Of a stretch of 42,921 nt of DNA, positions 8,078-17,438 are shown piece by piece. The translations under genes and the position numbers were made by a program. The notes beneath the pieces are model-generated. The model saw only the letters and a list, made by a program, of their open reading frames with translations. It was not told the DNA's origin and did not search any database. The stretch is from Candidatus Hadersleviella danica (GTDB lineage: Bacteria; Chloroflexota; Anaerolineae; Promineifilales; Promineifilaceae). The stretch is taken from positions 1 through 42,921 of the forward strand of contig JADJSZ010000031.1 in NCBI GenBank assembly GCA_016711405.1, in the 5' to 3' direction. Position 1 is the first letter of the stretch, and every line of letters starts with the position of its first letter.

Positions 8078-9514
8078 TTATTCCGTCGGCCAACTATCTT
8101 CAATATTCTGCAACACCGTCTCAATGTCGGTGCCGCTCACCCAATCCACCATGCCTGTCCACAACGTGCCTGCGCCAACTTCGGCGGGCATCAGGTCAGA
8201 GGCGTCGAAACGCAGGGTGGTGGCGTTTTGCAGAATGTCCGCTTGGGCTTGGTCTACATAGTTGCCATACCACTCAGCGGGCACATCACGGTTGGGGCTG
8301 ATGAAGCCACCCGCCTTCACCCACACTTCGGCGCCTTCGGCCGAAGCGAGGTATTGGAGCAGAGCGGCCGTTTCGGGGCGGTCGTTAAACGCCGCGAACA
8401 CATCCCCACCACCTAAGACGGGGTTGCCAAAGGCGGGGTCGATGGGGGGCAGGTAGAAGAAGGAGCTATCCACGCCAGCTACTTTGCCTTCTGGCCAAAA
8501 GTCGGGAATCCAGCCCGCTTGGCGGTGCATCCAGCATTGTGGGCCAGCCTCGTCGAACATGGGGGTTTGCGTGTCGCCCACCCAAATGGTCAGGATGCCC
8601 GTCGTGCCGCCGTACACATAATCTTCGTTGAACCAGATGTCGCCCACAATCTCGGCCGCGTTTTGCACGGCGGGGTGGTTGAAGGGAATCTCGTGGTTCA
8701 CCCATTGGTCGTAAATTTCGGGTTCGGCCGTGCGGAGCAACACATCTTCAATCCAGTCCGTCGCCACCCAACCCGTCACGCCGCCATGTTCCATACTGAC
8801 GCACCACGGTGTGCCGCCGTCGGCCACAATTTGGTCGCTCAGGGCAATTAGCTCATCCCAAGTGGTAGGAATGGTATAACCAGCTTCGGCAAACGCCTCT
8901 ACGGGATACCAAACGATGCTCTTGGTGCTGGCGCGGTAGAAAACGCCCGAAAGTTGGCCGTCTACCGTGGCCAAATCAATCCATGCGGGGCTGTATTGTT
9001 CGTTGAGCAAATCCACATCCACCAAATTGGCATGGTCGGGCACATGGCCGCCGCGCACAAATTCGGCCAGCAAGCCCGGTTGCGGGAAGCCCGCAATGTC
9101 GGGGGCGTTGCCGCCCTCCACCCGCACAGTGATGAGGGTCTCGAACTCGGAGGAGCCTTCGTATTGGACATCAATGCCTGTGGCGGTCTCGAATGGCTCG
9201 AGGGCGGCCACAAACGCTTCGCCTTCGCCTTCGGTCCATTTGCCGAAAACGGTTACGGTGCTTCCTGTGAAATCGCCTGCTTTGGCTTGCTCGAGGAAGG
9301 AGCCCGCAGGTTCTTCAGCGACAGGTTCGGCCGTGGCTTCTTCGACAACGGGTTCAGCGGTAGGGTCTTCGGCCGCAGGCTCTTCAACCACAGTTTCGGC
9401 CGTTGGCTCGGCGGCGGGTTCGGCCGTGGCCTCAGGCGCGGGGGTGCTACTGCCACCACAAGCGGCCAGCGCAAGGGTGAACAAAACAACAAGGGTTAAC
9501 CAGAACTTATTCAT
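8078..9514 (-). CDS. Extracellular sugar-binding lipoprotein (family 1 solute-binding protein)
   Basis: A 478-residue ABC substrate-binding lipoprotein. The signal peptide MNKFWLTLVVLFTLALAAC ends in a lipobox with Cys19; a Pro/Glu/Ala/Thr-rich linker (to about residue 75) tethers the domain. The fold-typical FGKWTEGEGEAFVAALEPFE and YEGSSEFETLITVRVEGG are seen. I chose ATG at 9514, not the open frame above it, because AGGAG lies 8 bases upstream and the signal peptide begins there. It delivers sugar to the MalFG-type permeases encoded downstream on the same strand. Confidence 0.93.
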   Translation of the reverse strand: MNKFWLTLVVLFTLALAACGGSSTPAPEATAEPAAEPTAETVVEEPAAEDPTAEPVVEEATAEPVAEEPAGSFLEQAKAGDFTGSTVTVFGKWTEGEGEAFVAALEPFETATGIDVQYEGSSEFETLITVRVEGGNAPDIAGFPQPGLLAEFVRGGHVPDHANLVDVDLLNEQYSPAWIDLATVDGQLSGVFYRASTKSIVWYPVEAFAEAGYTIPTTWDELIALSDQIVADGGTPWCVSMEHGGVTGWVATDWIEDVLLRTAEPEIYDQWVNHEIPFNHPAVQNAAEIVGDIWFNEDYVYGGTTGILTIWVGDTQTPMFDEAGPQCWMHRQAGWIPDFWPEGKVAGVDSSFFYLPPIDPAFGNPVLGGGDVFAAFNDRPETAALLQYLASAEGAEVWVKAGGFISPNRDVPAEWYGNYVDQAQADILQNATTLRFDASDLMPAEVGAGTLWTGMVDWVSGTDIETVLQNIEDSWPTE

Positions 9515-9539
9515 CACATTCTTCTCCTGAAAGGTATCG

Positions 9540-9600
9540 TAGGGACGACCCTCGTGGTCGCCTTTGGGGCTGGGCAACCATAAAGGTTGCCCCTACAAGA
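9540..9600. repeat. Variant of the double-hairpin intergenic element
   Basis: Starts GTAGGGACGACC, hairpin with loop CTCGT, then a second hairpin GGGCAACC-ATAAA-GGTTGCCC ending CCCCTAC. It resembles the elements at 9751, 26766 and 32850 but its two loops are not complementary. Confidence 0.7.
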
Positions 9601-9647
9601 TGTGCTATCATTCTGGAGCTTCGGCCGAGCTATGCCGTTGCTCCTCA

Positions 9648-9687
9648 GCCTTTGGGTGTGCTCGCTATCAACCGTGCGCCCAAAGGC
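9648..9687. promoter_or_regulatory. Hairpin GCCTTTGGG...CCCAAAGGC
   Basis: A perfect 9-bp stem with a 22-base loop in the 305-base gap between the kinase and the binding-protein gene (9515-9819). No gene is visible in this gap; it holds this hairpin flanked by two double-hairpin repeat elements. The role is unknown; readthrough control within the operon is possible. Confidence 0.45.
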
Positions 9688-9750
9688 TTTGTGCATCATG
9701 GGGTGGGAGTGGGGTGGGGGATGGGTTGTTGGTGGGTGTTTCTCCTTGTG

Positions 9751-9823
9751 GTAGGGGCAACCCTTGTGGTTGCCCTAATTTTTGGTAATGCTGTGGTTGG
9801 GTAGGCACAAGGCCTACCCCTAC
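9751..9823. repeat. Double-hairpin element with complementary loops, copy 1
   Basis: Hairpin A is GGGCAACC-CTTGT-GGTTGCCC (9755-9775); hairpin B is GGTAGGC-ACAAG-GCCTACC (about 9800-9818). Loop CTTGT is the exact complement of loop ACAAG, so a kissing interaction is possible. The outer ends GTAGGGG and CCCCTAC are also complementary. The kinase stop codon lies in its right end. Confidence 0.8.
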
Positions 9824-10785
9824 TTTGCACTCTCCTTAAACAAAGTTTCGAGCAAATTTTTTTGCCCCTGCCACACCAACCCCGCCGCGCCGAGGGCGCT
9901 GGAATCGAGTTGGGAGGGGACAATTTCTAGCTCGGCGTGGTTGCTGGCCAACACCAAATGGGGCAGGTCGGCTTGCACGCGGGGGATGAGCAGGTGGAAG
10001 GCGGCACGGCCGAAGCCGCCCCCGATGACCACGCGCTGGGGGTTGAGAATAATTGCATAAGCGGCCACGAGTTGCGCCAGCCAAGCGGCCGTGTCGCTGA
10101 CGACGGCCGTGGCCAATTCGTCGCCCATCTCGGCCGCCCGCAAGACCATGCCCGATGTAAATGGCTCGGCCAAGCTGGTGGCGTGTTGACCAGCGGCCAG
10201 TAATTGGCGGGTGTGGGCCACAAAGCCCGTGCCCGAAACGAGCGTTTCGGCACAGCCGCGCAAGCCACAGCTACAGGGGCGGCCGTGCGGGTCTAGCACA
10301 ATGTGCCCAATTTCGGAGGCGGTAAAGGTGTGGCCAACCACGAGATGGCCATCCACCAACGCCGCCCCGCCCAAGCCCGTGCCCAAATTCAAATAAACCA
10401 GATTGGCGCAATCGCGTCCTGCGCCGAAATACCGTTCGGCCAACAATTCGGCCGCGCTATCCCGCTGGATGAAGAGGGGGAGATTGCCGCCCAATTCGGC
10501 CGTCAGCAGGGCGTGGAGCGGGACGTTTTCCCAGCCTAGATTGGTGGCGCGGCGCACAATCCCGGCCGTGCTATCCACCTGCCCCGGTGTGCCGAGGCCA
10601 ATGCCTTCCACAGGAGCGGGGGCTTGTTTTTGCAGATGGCGCACACAGTCGGCCAAGACTTTGACGACGGCCGAAACGCTCTCGGTCGGGGTCGGCCGTC
10701 GCACAGTGGCCAACACTTGCCCCGTTTGGGCAACCAGTGCCGCCTCAATTTTGGTTCCGCCTAAATCAATGCCAATGGCCAACAT
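9820..10785 (-). CDS. nagK: ROK family sugar kinase (probable GlcNAc/glucokinase)
   Basis: A 321-residue cytoplasmic ROK kinase that phosphorylates a hexose with ATP. The N-terminal phosphate motif IGIDLGGTKIEAALV, the catalytic Asp109 in QRDSAAELLAE, GTGLGGAALVDG, and the zinc site His161 with Cys171, Cys173 and Cys178 (EIGHIVLDPHGRPCSCGLRGC) are all present. It lies just downstream of the ROK repressor and upstream of the importer. With NagA and NagZ nearby, GlcNAc is the likeliest substrate, but glucokinase cannot be excluded; the gene symbol is an inference from context. Confidence 0.9.
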   Translation of the reverse strand: MLAIGIDLGGTKIEAALVAQTGQVLATVRRPTPTESVSAVVKVLADCVRHLQKQAPAPVEGIGLGTPGQVDSTAGIVRRATNLGWENVPLHALLTAELGGNLPLFIQRDSAAELLAERYFGAGRDCANLVYLNLGTGLGGAALVDGHLVVGHTFTASEIGHIVLDPHGRPCSCGLRGCAETLVSGTGFVAHTRQLLAAGQHATSLAEPFTSGMVLRAAEMGDELATAVVSDTAAWLAQLVAAYAIILNPQRVVIGGGFGRAAFHLLIPRVQADLPHLVLASNHAELEIVPSQLDSSALGAAGLVWQGQKNLLETLFKESAK

Positions 10786-10879
10786 GGGAGAGGAATTGTG
10801 AATTGTGAATGGTGAATCGTTAATTGTGAATGCGGAATGGCTTTAGCCGTAAGCTGACCGGAAGCTGAAATGCTGACAG
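10786..10879. repeat. TTGTGAA-type tandem repeats
   Basis: Words such as AATTGTG/AATGGTG/AATCGTT, then GGCTTTAGCCG and AAGCTGA-like units, fill the gap between the ROK repressor and kinase. The same CACAATT word occurs at 22495-22530. Confidence 0.75.
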
Positions 10880-12084
10880 CTAAACCACACCCAATTCATG
10901 AGTGAGTAAAAGCGCCGCCGCGCCGAGGAGGACGTTTTCGGGGTCGATGTGGCTCAGTTCGAGGCGGGTTTGGGCGGCGAGGGTGGGCAGGAGACGGCCG
11001 TGAACCTCTTCTTGAATGAGTTGTTGGAGCGGTGCGCCCATGTGAACGACATCCCCAGCCAGCACGACGAGGGGAAATTGAGGCTGGCCACAAGGTGGGT
11101 GATGGCACGGCCGAGGGCGCGGCCGACTTGGTGGGTGATGGGGTGTAGGGTGGCATCGCCCACTTGGTATGCTTGCCACACGGCCGCCAAATCGAGCGCA
11201 TCGAGGTTGTGGCGGAACGCATAAAGAGTTGATTGGGGGTTGGTTTGGGCAATGTGGCGGGCCATGTGCAAGATGGCGCGATTGCTGGCCACTGTCTCGA
11301 GGCAACCGACCCGGCCGCAGGTGCAAATTTCGCCGTATTCTTCGACGATGCGCGCATGTCCAATTTCGCTGGCTCCCGAACGCAAACGGCCGTGGTAAAG
11401 TTGCCCATCCAAAATGAGGCCCGCGCTAATGCCCCGCCCTGCTTTGACCACGGCCAAATCGCTTTCTTGGCGGCCGTAGCCATAGGTGTATTCGGCCAGT
11501 GCCGCCGCTTGGCTGTCGTTGACGATGTGGATGGGCAGGTGGTAGCGGGTTTGGAGCAAATCGCGCAGGGGCAAGTCGTGCCAGTTGAGGTTGACGGCCG
11601 TGTGAATGACCCCGCGCTCTGCGTCAATCACGCCGGGTGTGCCGAGGCCAATGCCCAGCAGGGGGGCGTGCGCTTGCTCGATGAGTTGGTCGAGCAGTTG
11701 GTAGACATGGGCGAGGGCTTCATCCCCGTTGACGGCGGCCGTGAGGGGCAGGCTGGCGCGGCGCACCGCTTGCCCTTGCAGGTTGTAAATGCTGGCTTGC
11801 AGGATGTCGCTGGACAAGTCCACGCCGATAAGGTGACGGCCGTTGGGCTGGACGTGCAACTTGGTAGGAGGCTTGCCACCGCCTGATGGAGCGAGACCCA
11901 ATTCCGCCACCAACCCCTCTTCCATCAGTTCGGCCACGGCGCTGGAAACGGTGGCGCGGGTGAGGCCTGTTTCGCGAGCCACGTCGGCGCGGCTGGTTTC
12001 GGCCGTCTCGAAAATGGTGCGCAGGACGAGCCGTTTGTTGTGCCGCTTGGTTTGGTTTTGGGTCACTTTTTCGTCGTAGCGCAT
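10880..12084 (-). CDS. ROK family transcriptional repressor (NagC/XylR-like), one frameshift
   Basis: About 401 residues when the break is repaired. The N-terminus is a winged helix (LRTIFETAETSRADVARETG then TRATVSSAVAELMEEGLV), followed by the ROK sugar-binding fold with IGVDLSSDILQASIYNLQG, GIGLGTPGVIDAERGV, the zinc motif CTCGRVGCLE and IVNDSQAAALAEY. The frame breaks at 11071-11074 (a C run one short in LNFPLVVLAGD). I chose ATG at 12084 (MRYDEKVTQNQTKRHNKRL); the frame above it runs through the promoter. It probably senses a sugar or sugar phosphate and represses this cluster and itself. A strong promoter and overlapping inverted repeat lie upstream. Confidence 0.9.
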
Positions 12085-12110
12085 TTGGTTATTTGTCGGT
12101 GGAAAATGTT

Positions 12111-12140
12111 TGTTTATTGAACTTACAAAGATAATAGACA
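12111..12140. promoter_or_regulatory. Candidate ROK operator overlapping the -10 box
   Basis: TGTTTATTGA (12111-12120) and ATAATAGACA (12131-12140) form an imperfect inverted repeat (8 of 10 positions) with a 10-base spacer, covering the -10 box of the repressor promoter. A second pair, TTTATTGA (12113) and TCAATAAA (12156), is perfect. Autorepression is inferred. Confidence 0.5.
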
Positions 12141-12159
12141 AAAAAAGAGTGAGTGTCAA
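12131..12159 (-). promoter_or_regulatory. Sigma-70 promoter of the ROK repressor / nag-type operon
   Basis: On the minus strand TTGACA (12159-12154), a 17-base spacer and TATTAT (12136-12131) form a near-consensus promoter about 45 bases above the repressor start codon. It could drive the repressor, kinase and importer genes. Confidence 0.75.
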
Positions 12160-12267
12160 TAAATTGGGCGGGGCATTTTGGGGCGGCTGGCAGTGGGATA
12201 ATTGGGTGAATCGTTTTACAATGGGGGACTTGTAACTTGTAACCTGTAACCCAGTAGATTGCCCTCC

Positions 12268-12765
12268 ATGTCCTTTCCCGGCCTCGTTATCATGGGTGTG
12301 AGCGGGTGCGGCAAGAGTCACCTCGGCCGTGCCCTCGCCGCCGCCCTGCCCAATGCCATCTTCATCGAAGGCGATGAGCTACACCCCCCTGCCAACATCG
12401 CCAAAATGAGCCAAGGCATCCCCCTGACCGACGCAGACAGAGCAGGGTGGTTGGCCGATGTCGGCCGTGCCATTGCCCACGGCCGCCAAACCCACCTAAC
12501 TGTGGCCAGTTGCTCCGCCCTGCGCCGCACTTACCGCGAAACCTTGCTATCCATTTCGCCGGGGCTACACTTTTTTCATCTGCATGGGGAACGGCCGCTC
12601 CTCCTCCAACGCCTACAAACGCGCACCCACTTCATGCCCCCTTCCTTGCTCGACAGCCAACTGGCCACCCTCGAGCCACCCGACCCAGCCACCGAACCCG
12701 CCACCATCCTCGATTGCACCTTGCCGTTAGAGGTGCTGGTGGGGATGATTGTGGAGAGCTTTTAG
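12268..12765 (+). CDS. gntK: Gluconokinase (carbohydrate kinase, GntK family)
   Basis: A 165-residue P-loop kinase converting gluconate to 6-phosphogluconate. The Walker A is GVSGCGKSHLGRAL, followed by FIEGDELHPPANIAKMSQGI and PLTDADRAGWLADVGRAIA, both diagnostic of GntK, then ASCSALRRTYRETL and MPPSLLDSQLATLEPP. I chose ATG at 12268; a TTG at 12259 is possible. No clear Shine-Dalgarno is seen. It is divergent from the ROK repressor and shares its upstream region. Confidence 0.93.
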   Translation: MSFPGLVIMGVSGCGKSHLGRALAAALPNAIFIEGDELHPPANIAKMSQGIPLTDADRAGWLADVGRAIAHGRQTHLTVASCSALRRTYRETLLSISPGLHFFHLHGERPLLLQRLQTRTHFMPPSLLDSQLATLEPPDPATEPATILDCTLPLEVLVGMIVESF

Positions 12766-12862
12766 CTATCAACAGTCATTAAGCTAGTCAGCAAGTACTG
12801 TCACCTAATCATTTCGTACTTCGTCACTACGTCGTAATTTTTTCACCACTAACCACTTCAAC

Positions 12863-14182
12863 ATGAACTTTCCTAAAAATTTCCACTTTGGTTCCGCCAC
12901 CTCTGCTTATCAAGTCGAGGGGGCAGTAAATGAAGACGGCCGTGGGCCGAGCATTTGGGACGATTTTTGCGCCACCCCCAGCAACATTCGGGATGGCTCC
13001 GACGGCCGCGTCGCCTGCGACCACTACCACCGTTACGGGGACGACATCGCCCGCATGGCCGAGATGGGCTTTAATGCCTATCGCTTCTCGGTGGCATGGC
13101 CGCGCATTTTGCCCGAGGGGCGCGGCCGTATCAATCCCGCTGGGTTGGCCTTTTACGATAGGCTGGTGGATGGCCTGCTGGCCAAAGGCATCGCTCCCTA
13201 TCTGACCCTCTACCACTGGGATTTGCCCTCCCCGTTGCAAGCCCAAGGCGGCTGGGGCAATCGCGAAACGGCGTGGGCCTTTGCCGAATATGCGGAGGTC
13301 ATCGGCCGCCATTTTGGCGACCGCGTCCACGCCTATGCCACGCTCAACGAACCCCGTTGCGCCGCCTTTGTCGGCCATTACGAGGGGCGGCACGCCCCCG
13401 GCGCGACCGATTTGCGCCTGACCTTGCAGGTGGCGCACCACCTCATGCTGGCGCATGGGGCGGCCGTGCAACGGCTCCGCGCCCACACCCAAACGGCCAA
13501 AGTGGGCATTGTGCTGGACATGAAGCCGTATCATCCCGCCAACGACCACCCCCTGACGGTGCGGGCGGCCGAGATGGGCGGCGGCATCTTCAATCGCTGG
13601 CTGTTGGATGTGCTCTTCAAGGGGCACTACCCGCCCGATGTGTGGGAAGGGTTTGGCCCGCTCGTACCCCATGTGGAGGCCGAGGATTATGCCCTCATCC
13701 AACAACCGCTGGACAATTTGGGCATCAACTATTACACCCGTGCCCTCGTGGAATACGACCCCGAGTTGCCCTTCCCCCATGCGCGGGAGGTGCGCAACGA
13801 AGGCGCGATTTATTCGACGATGAACTGGGAATTTTACCCCGAGGGGTTGGAGGAAATTTTGGGGTGGGTTCACCGCACCTATGGGGTGAAGGAGCTATAC
13901 ATCGCCGAAAATGGGGTGGCACTGGCGGATGAGGTGGTGGACGGCCGCGTTCACGACCCGCTCCGCACCCAGTATTACCAGACCCATTTGGCGGCCGTCT
14001 CCCGTGCCATCACCCAAGGCGTGCCCCTCACTGGCTATTTGGCATGGTCACTAATGGACAATTTTGAGTGGGGGCAAGGCTACCTCCAACGTTTTGGCCT
14101 GTGGCATGTGGATTACGCCACCCAAGAGCGCATCCTCAAAGACAGCGCCCATTGGTATGCGGATTTCATTAAGAATAGATAG
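12863..14182 (+). CDS. bgl: Beta-glucosidase, glycoside hydrolase family 1
   Basis: A complete 439-residue GH1 enzyme hydrolysing beta-linked glucosides or galactosides with retention. FGSATSAYQVEGAVNEDGRG is the family signature; Glu163 in TLNEP is the acid/base and Glu349 in YIAENG the nucleophile; YHWDLP, WSLMDNFEWGQGY and RFGLWHVDY complete the active site. No signal peptide, so it acts inside the cell on imported oligosaccharides. The start codon follows repeat-type DNA (CACTAACCACTTC) and has no Shine-Dalgarno. It probably belongs to the same sugar-use locus. Confidence 0.97.
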   Translation: MNFPKNFHFGSATSAYQVEGAVNEDGRGPSIWDDFCATPSNIRDGSDGRVACDHYHRYGDDIARMAEMGFNAYRFSVAWPRILPEGRGRINPAGLAFYDRLVDGLLAKGIAPYLTLYHWDLPSPLQAQGGWGNRETAWAFAEYAEVIGRHFGDRVHAYATLNEPRCAAFVGHYEGRHAPGATDLRLTLQVAHHLMLAHGAAVQRLRAHTQTAKVGIVLDMKPYHPANDHPLTVRAAEMGGGIFNRWLLDVLFKGHYPPDVWEGFGPLVPHVEAEDYALIQQPLDNLGINYYTRALVEYDPELPFPHAREVRNEGAIYSTMNWEFYPEGLEEILGWVHRTYGVKELYIAENGVALADEVVDGRVHDPLRTQYYQTHLAAVSRAITQGVPLTGYLAWSLMDNFEWGQGYLQRFGLWHVDYATQERILKDSAHWYADFIKNR

Positions 14183-14262
14183 AGATGGGAGATAGAGATA
14201 GAGGAAAACGTAGTTGTTCAGCCAACTAAGAGTCCCTCTATCTCTATCTCTACCCTCTATCT
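14178..14262. terminator. Inverted AGAGAT/GATAGAG arrays between convergent genes
   Basis: GATAGAGA-type words (14178-14203) are mirrored by CTCTATCT-type words (14233-14261). They lie between the convergent 3' ends of the GH1 gene and leuS and would form a long hairpin in either transcript, a likely bidirectional terminator. The same word recurs at 32820-32990. Confidence 0.7.
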
Positions 14263-17030
14263 TTACGCCACGATATTGACCAAACGGCCGGGCACGACCA
14301 CCACCTTACGGGCTTCCTTGCCGCCCATGAATTCGGCCGCCGCCGCCAGCGCGGCCGTTTTTGCATCCGCTTCTGACACGTCGGCGGGCAACTCCACCCG
14401 TGCCCGCACCTTGCCGTTTAACTGCACCACCAACGTTATCGTCTCGTCCTTGGCCACTTCCGCATCGGCCACGGGCCAATCTTGTTGGTGAATGCTATAC
14501 GGCCGTCCTCGTTGCGCCCACAACTCCTCCGTGATGAACGGACAAATGGGAGCCAACAACAGCAACAGCGTATCCACCGCTTCCTGCCACGCCTCGGCCG
14601 TGACGTTGTTCGCTTTGGCCACCTCCTTCAACGTGTTCCGCAGAGCCATCAAGGCGGCCACGGCCGTGTTGAACGAAAAGCCCTCCATCTCCCGCGTCAC
14701 CTTTTGGATGGTTTGATGCGTTTGGCGGCGCAAAGCGCGGTTGGCGGAGTCGTCCACGGTGGCGGGGGCATAGTCGGCCGTGCCTAACTCCCACACATCG
14801 TACAAGAAGCGGGTCATGCCTGTCATGCCTTGGCTGTTCCACGGGCCGCCCCGTTGCCAATCAAAGGCAAACATGATGTAGCCGCGCACCGTGTCGCCCC
14901 CATATTGCGCCACCAAAATGTCGGGGTTGACCACATTGCCCTTGCTCTTGGACATGCGCTGGATTTCCAGATGGTGCTTCAATTGGTTAAAGCTGTTCTC
15001 GCCCGCAATGGCGGGAATATCCACCATCGCCCCTTCGGCCACTTCAACAATCGTCTCGGTGCCGTTGGGCTGGGAAACGTGCAAGATGTTCTCGGTGCGG
15101 CGCATCAACTCGCCCACCACACTGCCTTCGGGAGCGGCCGTGCCCCGCGCCACCACCTGCACATGGTCGGCAAACAGTTTGTCACCTTCCCAACGCCCTG
15201 TCGCCACCAACCAATCCCCTTGCCGCTCTTCGCCCAAGATTTGCCCTTGGTTGCGCAAACGCATCATGGGTTCATCGAACAAGGTGGTCGTATCACGGCC
15301 GTGTGCCCGCGCAATCTCGGCCGCTTCCTCAAACATCCCCAAATCGCGCATCGCTTTGTTGAAGAAGCGCGTGTACAGCAAGTGCATCGTGGCGTGTTCC
15401 GCCCCGCCTGTGTAGGTGTCCACGGGCAACCAATAAGCCGCTTCCTCGGGGTCAAACGGCCCACGGCCGTATTGCGGGCTTAAATAGCGGAACTGATACC
15501 ACGAGGAACACATAAAGGTGTCCATCGTGTCGGTCTCCCGCTTGGCAGGGTTGCCCTCGCTGTCCGTCGTTTGGAAAAACGGCTCATGGTAAGTCAGTGG
15601 ACTGCGCCCTGTGGGGATAAAGTCCACCTCTTCGGGCAAAATGACGGGCAATTGCTCGTCGAGAACCAACTCAATGGTGCCATCGGCGCGGTAAATGACG
15701 GGGATGGGGGAACCCCAATACCGCTGTCTGCTGACCAACCAATCCCGCAAGCGGTAATTGATAGCCTCTTTGCCAACGCCCTGCGCCTCCACGTAATCAA
15801 TGGCGGCCGAAACGGACGGGTTTTTGCGCCCCTTTTCGTTGTTGACGGCCGTGCCATTCAGCGGCCCACTCGCCACCATCACCCCCGCCCCGACATACGC
15901 CTCGGTCATGGTTTCGGCCGCAATCGGCTCGGCCATGCCCTCGGGCTGGATGACGGGTTGGATGGGCAAGCCGAATTTACGCGCAAACTCAAAGTCCCGC
16001 TGGTCGTGGGCGGGCACGGCCATAATCGCCCCCGTGCCATAGCTGACCATCACATAGTCGGCTATCCACACGGGCACTTGTTGCCCCGTCACGGGATTAA
16101 TGGCGTAACCGCCCGTGAACACGCCTGTTTTTCCCGATTTTCGGCCGTGCGCTCAATCTCGGATGATTTAGAGGTTTGCGCTTTGTAATCGGCCACGGCC
16201 GCTTGTTGTTCGGCCGTGGTCAGCTCATCCACCAGCGCATGTTCAGGAGCCAACACCATGAAAGTCGCCCCCCACAACGTGTCGGGGCGGGTGGTGAAAA
16301 TCTCGATAGGTTGTTGGGCGGCCGTGTCGGCTACAAACACCACCCGCGCCCCTTCGGAGCGGCCGATCCAGTTGGTCTGCATCAACCGAATCGGGTCAGG
16401 CCAATTGATGTTGTCATAGCGCAACAACTCCTCCGCATACTGGGTAATGCGGAAAAACCATTGGCTCATCAATTTTTGGATAACGGGTTGCCCCGTGCGC
16501 TCATCTTTGCCATCAATGACCTGCTCGTTGGCCAACACTGTCTGCAAGGTGGGCGACCAGTTGACCATCGCCTCCCCTTTATAGGCCAGCCCCGCCTCAT
16601 AGAACTGCTTGAAGAACCATTGCGTCCAGCGGTAATAGTGGGGGTCACAGGAGAAAGCCTCCCGCTCCCAATCGAACATGGCACCCATGCGTTTCATCTG
16701 TTCGCGCATGGTTTCCATGTTGGCGTAAGTCCATTTCCACGGGTGGATGTTGCGTTGCACGGCCGCATTTTCAGCGGGCAAGCCAAACGCATCGAACCCC
16801 ATCGGGAACAGCACATTAAAGCCCTTCATCCGCATATAGCGGGCGCGGGCATCGGAAGGGGTCATGGCGAACCAATGCCCCATGTGCAAATCGCCACTGG
16901 GGTAGGGCAACATCGTCAGGGCATAATGCTTGGGCTTATCCCAATCCACCTTTGACCGATACAGTTGGTCCGCCTCCCATTTTGCTTGCCATTTCTTCTC
17001 AATTTCTTGGGCGTTGTATTTCTGGCTCAT
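14263..17030 (-). CDS. leuS: Leucyl-tRNA synthetase, one frameshift
   Basis: LeuRS charges tRNA-Leu. About 922 residues when repaired. The HIGH motif appears as YPSGDLHMGHW, the editing/CP1 part as EIFTTRPDTLWGATFMVLAP, and the KMSKS loop as RMSKSKGNVVNPD. The roughly 90-residue segment before KMSKS (after NQGQILGEE) corresponds to the leucine-specific insertion known in bacterial LeuRS. The frame breaks at 16128-16132, where an A run on the coding strand is one short (ENREKTGVFTGGY). ATG at 17030 has AAGAGAG about 9 bases upstream. The gene is preceded by a T-box leader with a Leu specifier, so it should be induced when tRNA-Leu is uncharged. Confidence 0.97.
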
Positions 17031-17055
17031 GCGATTATTCTCTCTTATATCCGTT

Positions 17056-17072
17056 CATAGTAACGGCTTTAG
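17056..17072. repeat. TAACGGCTTTAGCCG palindrome copy
   Basis: Another copy of the dispersed small palindrome, just above leuS and next to AT-rich CACTTTTTACTTTAC repeat words. Confidence 0.7.
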
Positions 17073-17146
17073 CCGTCTAATTTTTCACTTTTTACTTTAC
17101 ACATTTCACCACCGAATCATCTTCAGCAATGCCTTATCCCTTTGTG

Positions 17147-17167
17147 GCCCATGTTATTCACATGGGC
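17147..17167. promoter_or_regulatory. Hairpin GCCCATGT-GAATA-ACATGGGC in the leuS leader
   Basis: A perfect 8-bp stem with a 5-base loop, within the 340-base stretch between the T-box terminator and leuS. That stretch also holds a tiny ORF on the minus strand (24 codons, about 17239-17165) without a good ribosome site. Function unknown. Confidence 0.4.
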
Positions 17168-17270
17168 TGGGTAAGTCGTGTGCGGTGAACCCCCAAGGCA
17201 AACGAACGGCCGTCGGCCGTGCCTTCGCTCATCCCCAAAATATGCCTTGGTGGGATAGATATCTCAATCG

Positions 17271-17372
17271 GTTTCATAGTCGTTATTCGCTATTGGGTTA
17301 CTTGTTATTGGGTTATTGAGGTACTGGGATAACGAGTAACCCCATAACCAGTAGCGAATAACAAGTAACAAA
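17271..17372. repeat. GTTATTG-type heptamer arrays, inverted
   Basis: TTATTCGCTATTGGGTTACT words (17283 onward) are followed by the complementary AGTAACCCCATAACCAGTAG and CGAATAACAAGTAAC words. They follow the T-box terminator directly. The word family recurs at 22430 and 31650-31735. Confidence 0.8.
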
Positions 17373-17404
17373 AAGCCCCTTTCGTTCAGAGACGAAAGGG
17401 GCTT
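17373..17404 (-). terminator. Intrinsic terminator of the leuS T-box leader
   Basis: A perfect 13-bp stem (AAGCCCCTTTCGT and its complement, 6-base loop), followed on the minus strand by TTTTTG. It directly follows the T-box sequence. It would end transcription when tRNA-Leu is charged. Confidence 0.92.
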
Positions 17405-17438
17405 CCGTGGTACCACTCTGCTTGATGGTATCTATGCT

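Noticed and set aside
12827..13873. Open frame of 348 codons on the minus strand
   Set aside because: It is antisense to a clear GH1 beta-glucosidase with all catalytic motifs; the open frame results from base composition.
17165..17239. 24-codon leader peptide above leuS
   Set aside because: It lacks a proper ribosome site and has no run of Leu codons; the T-box already explains leucine control.
17373..17404. Hairpin read as a simple terminator of tRNA-Ala(GGC)
   Set aside because: The adjoining T-box sequence and the upstream Stem I show that it is the T-box terminator of leuS.
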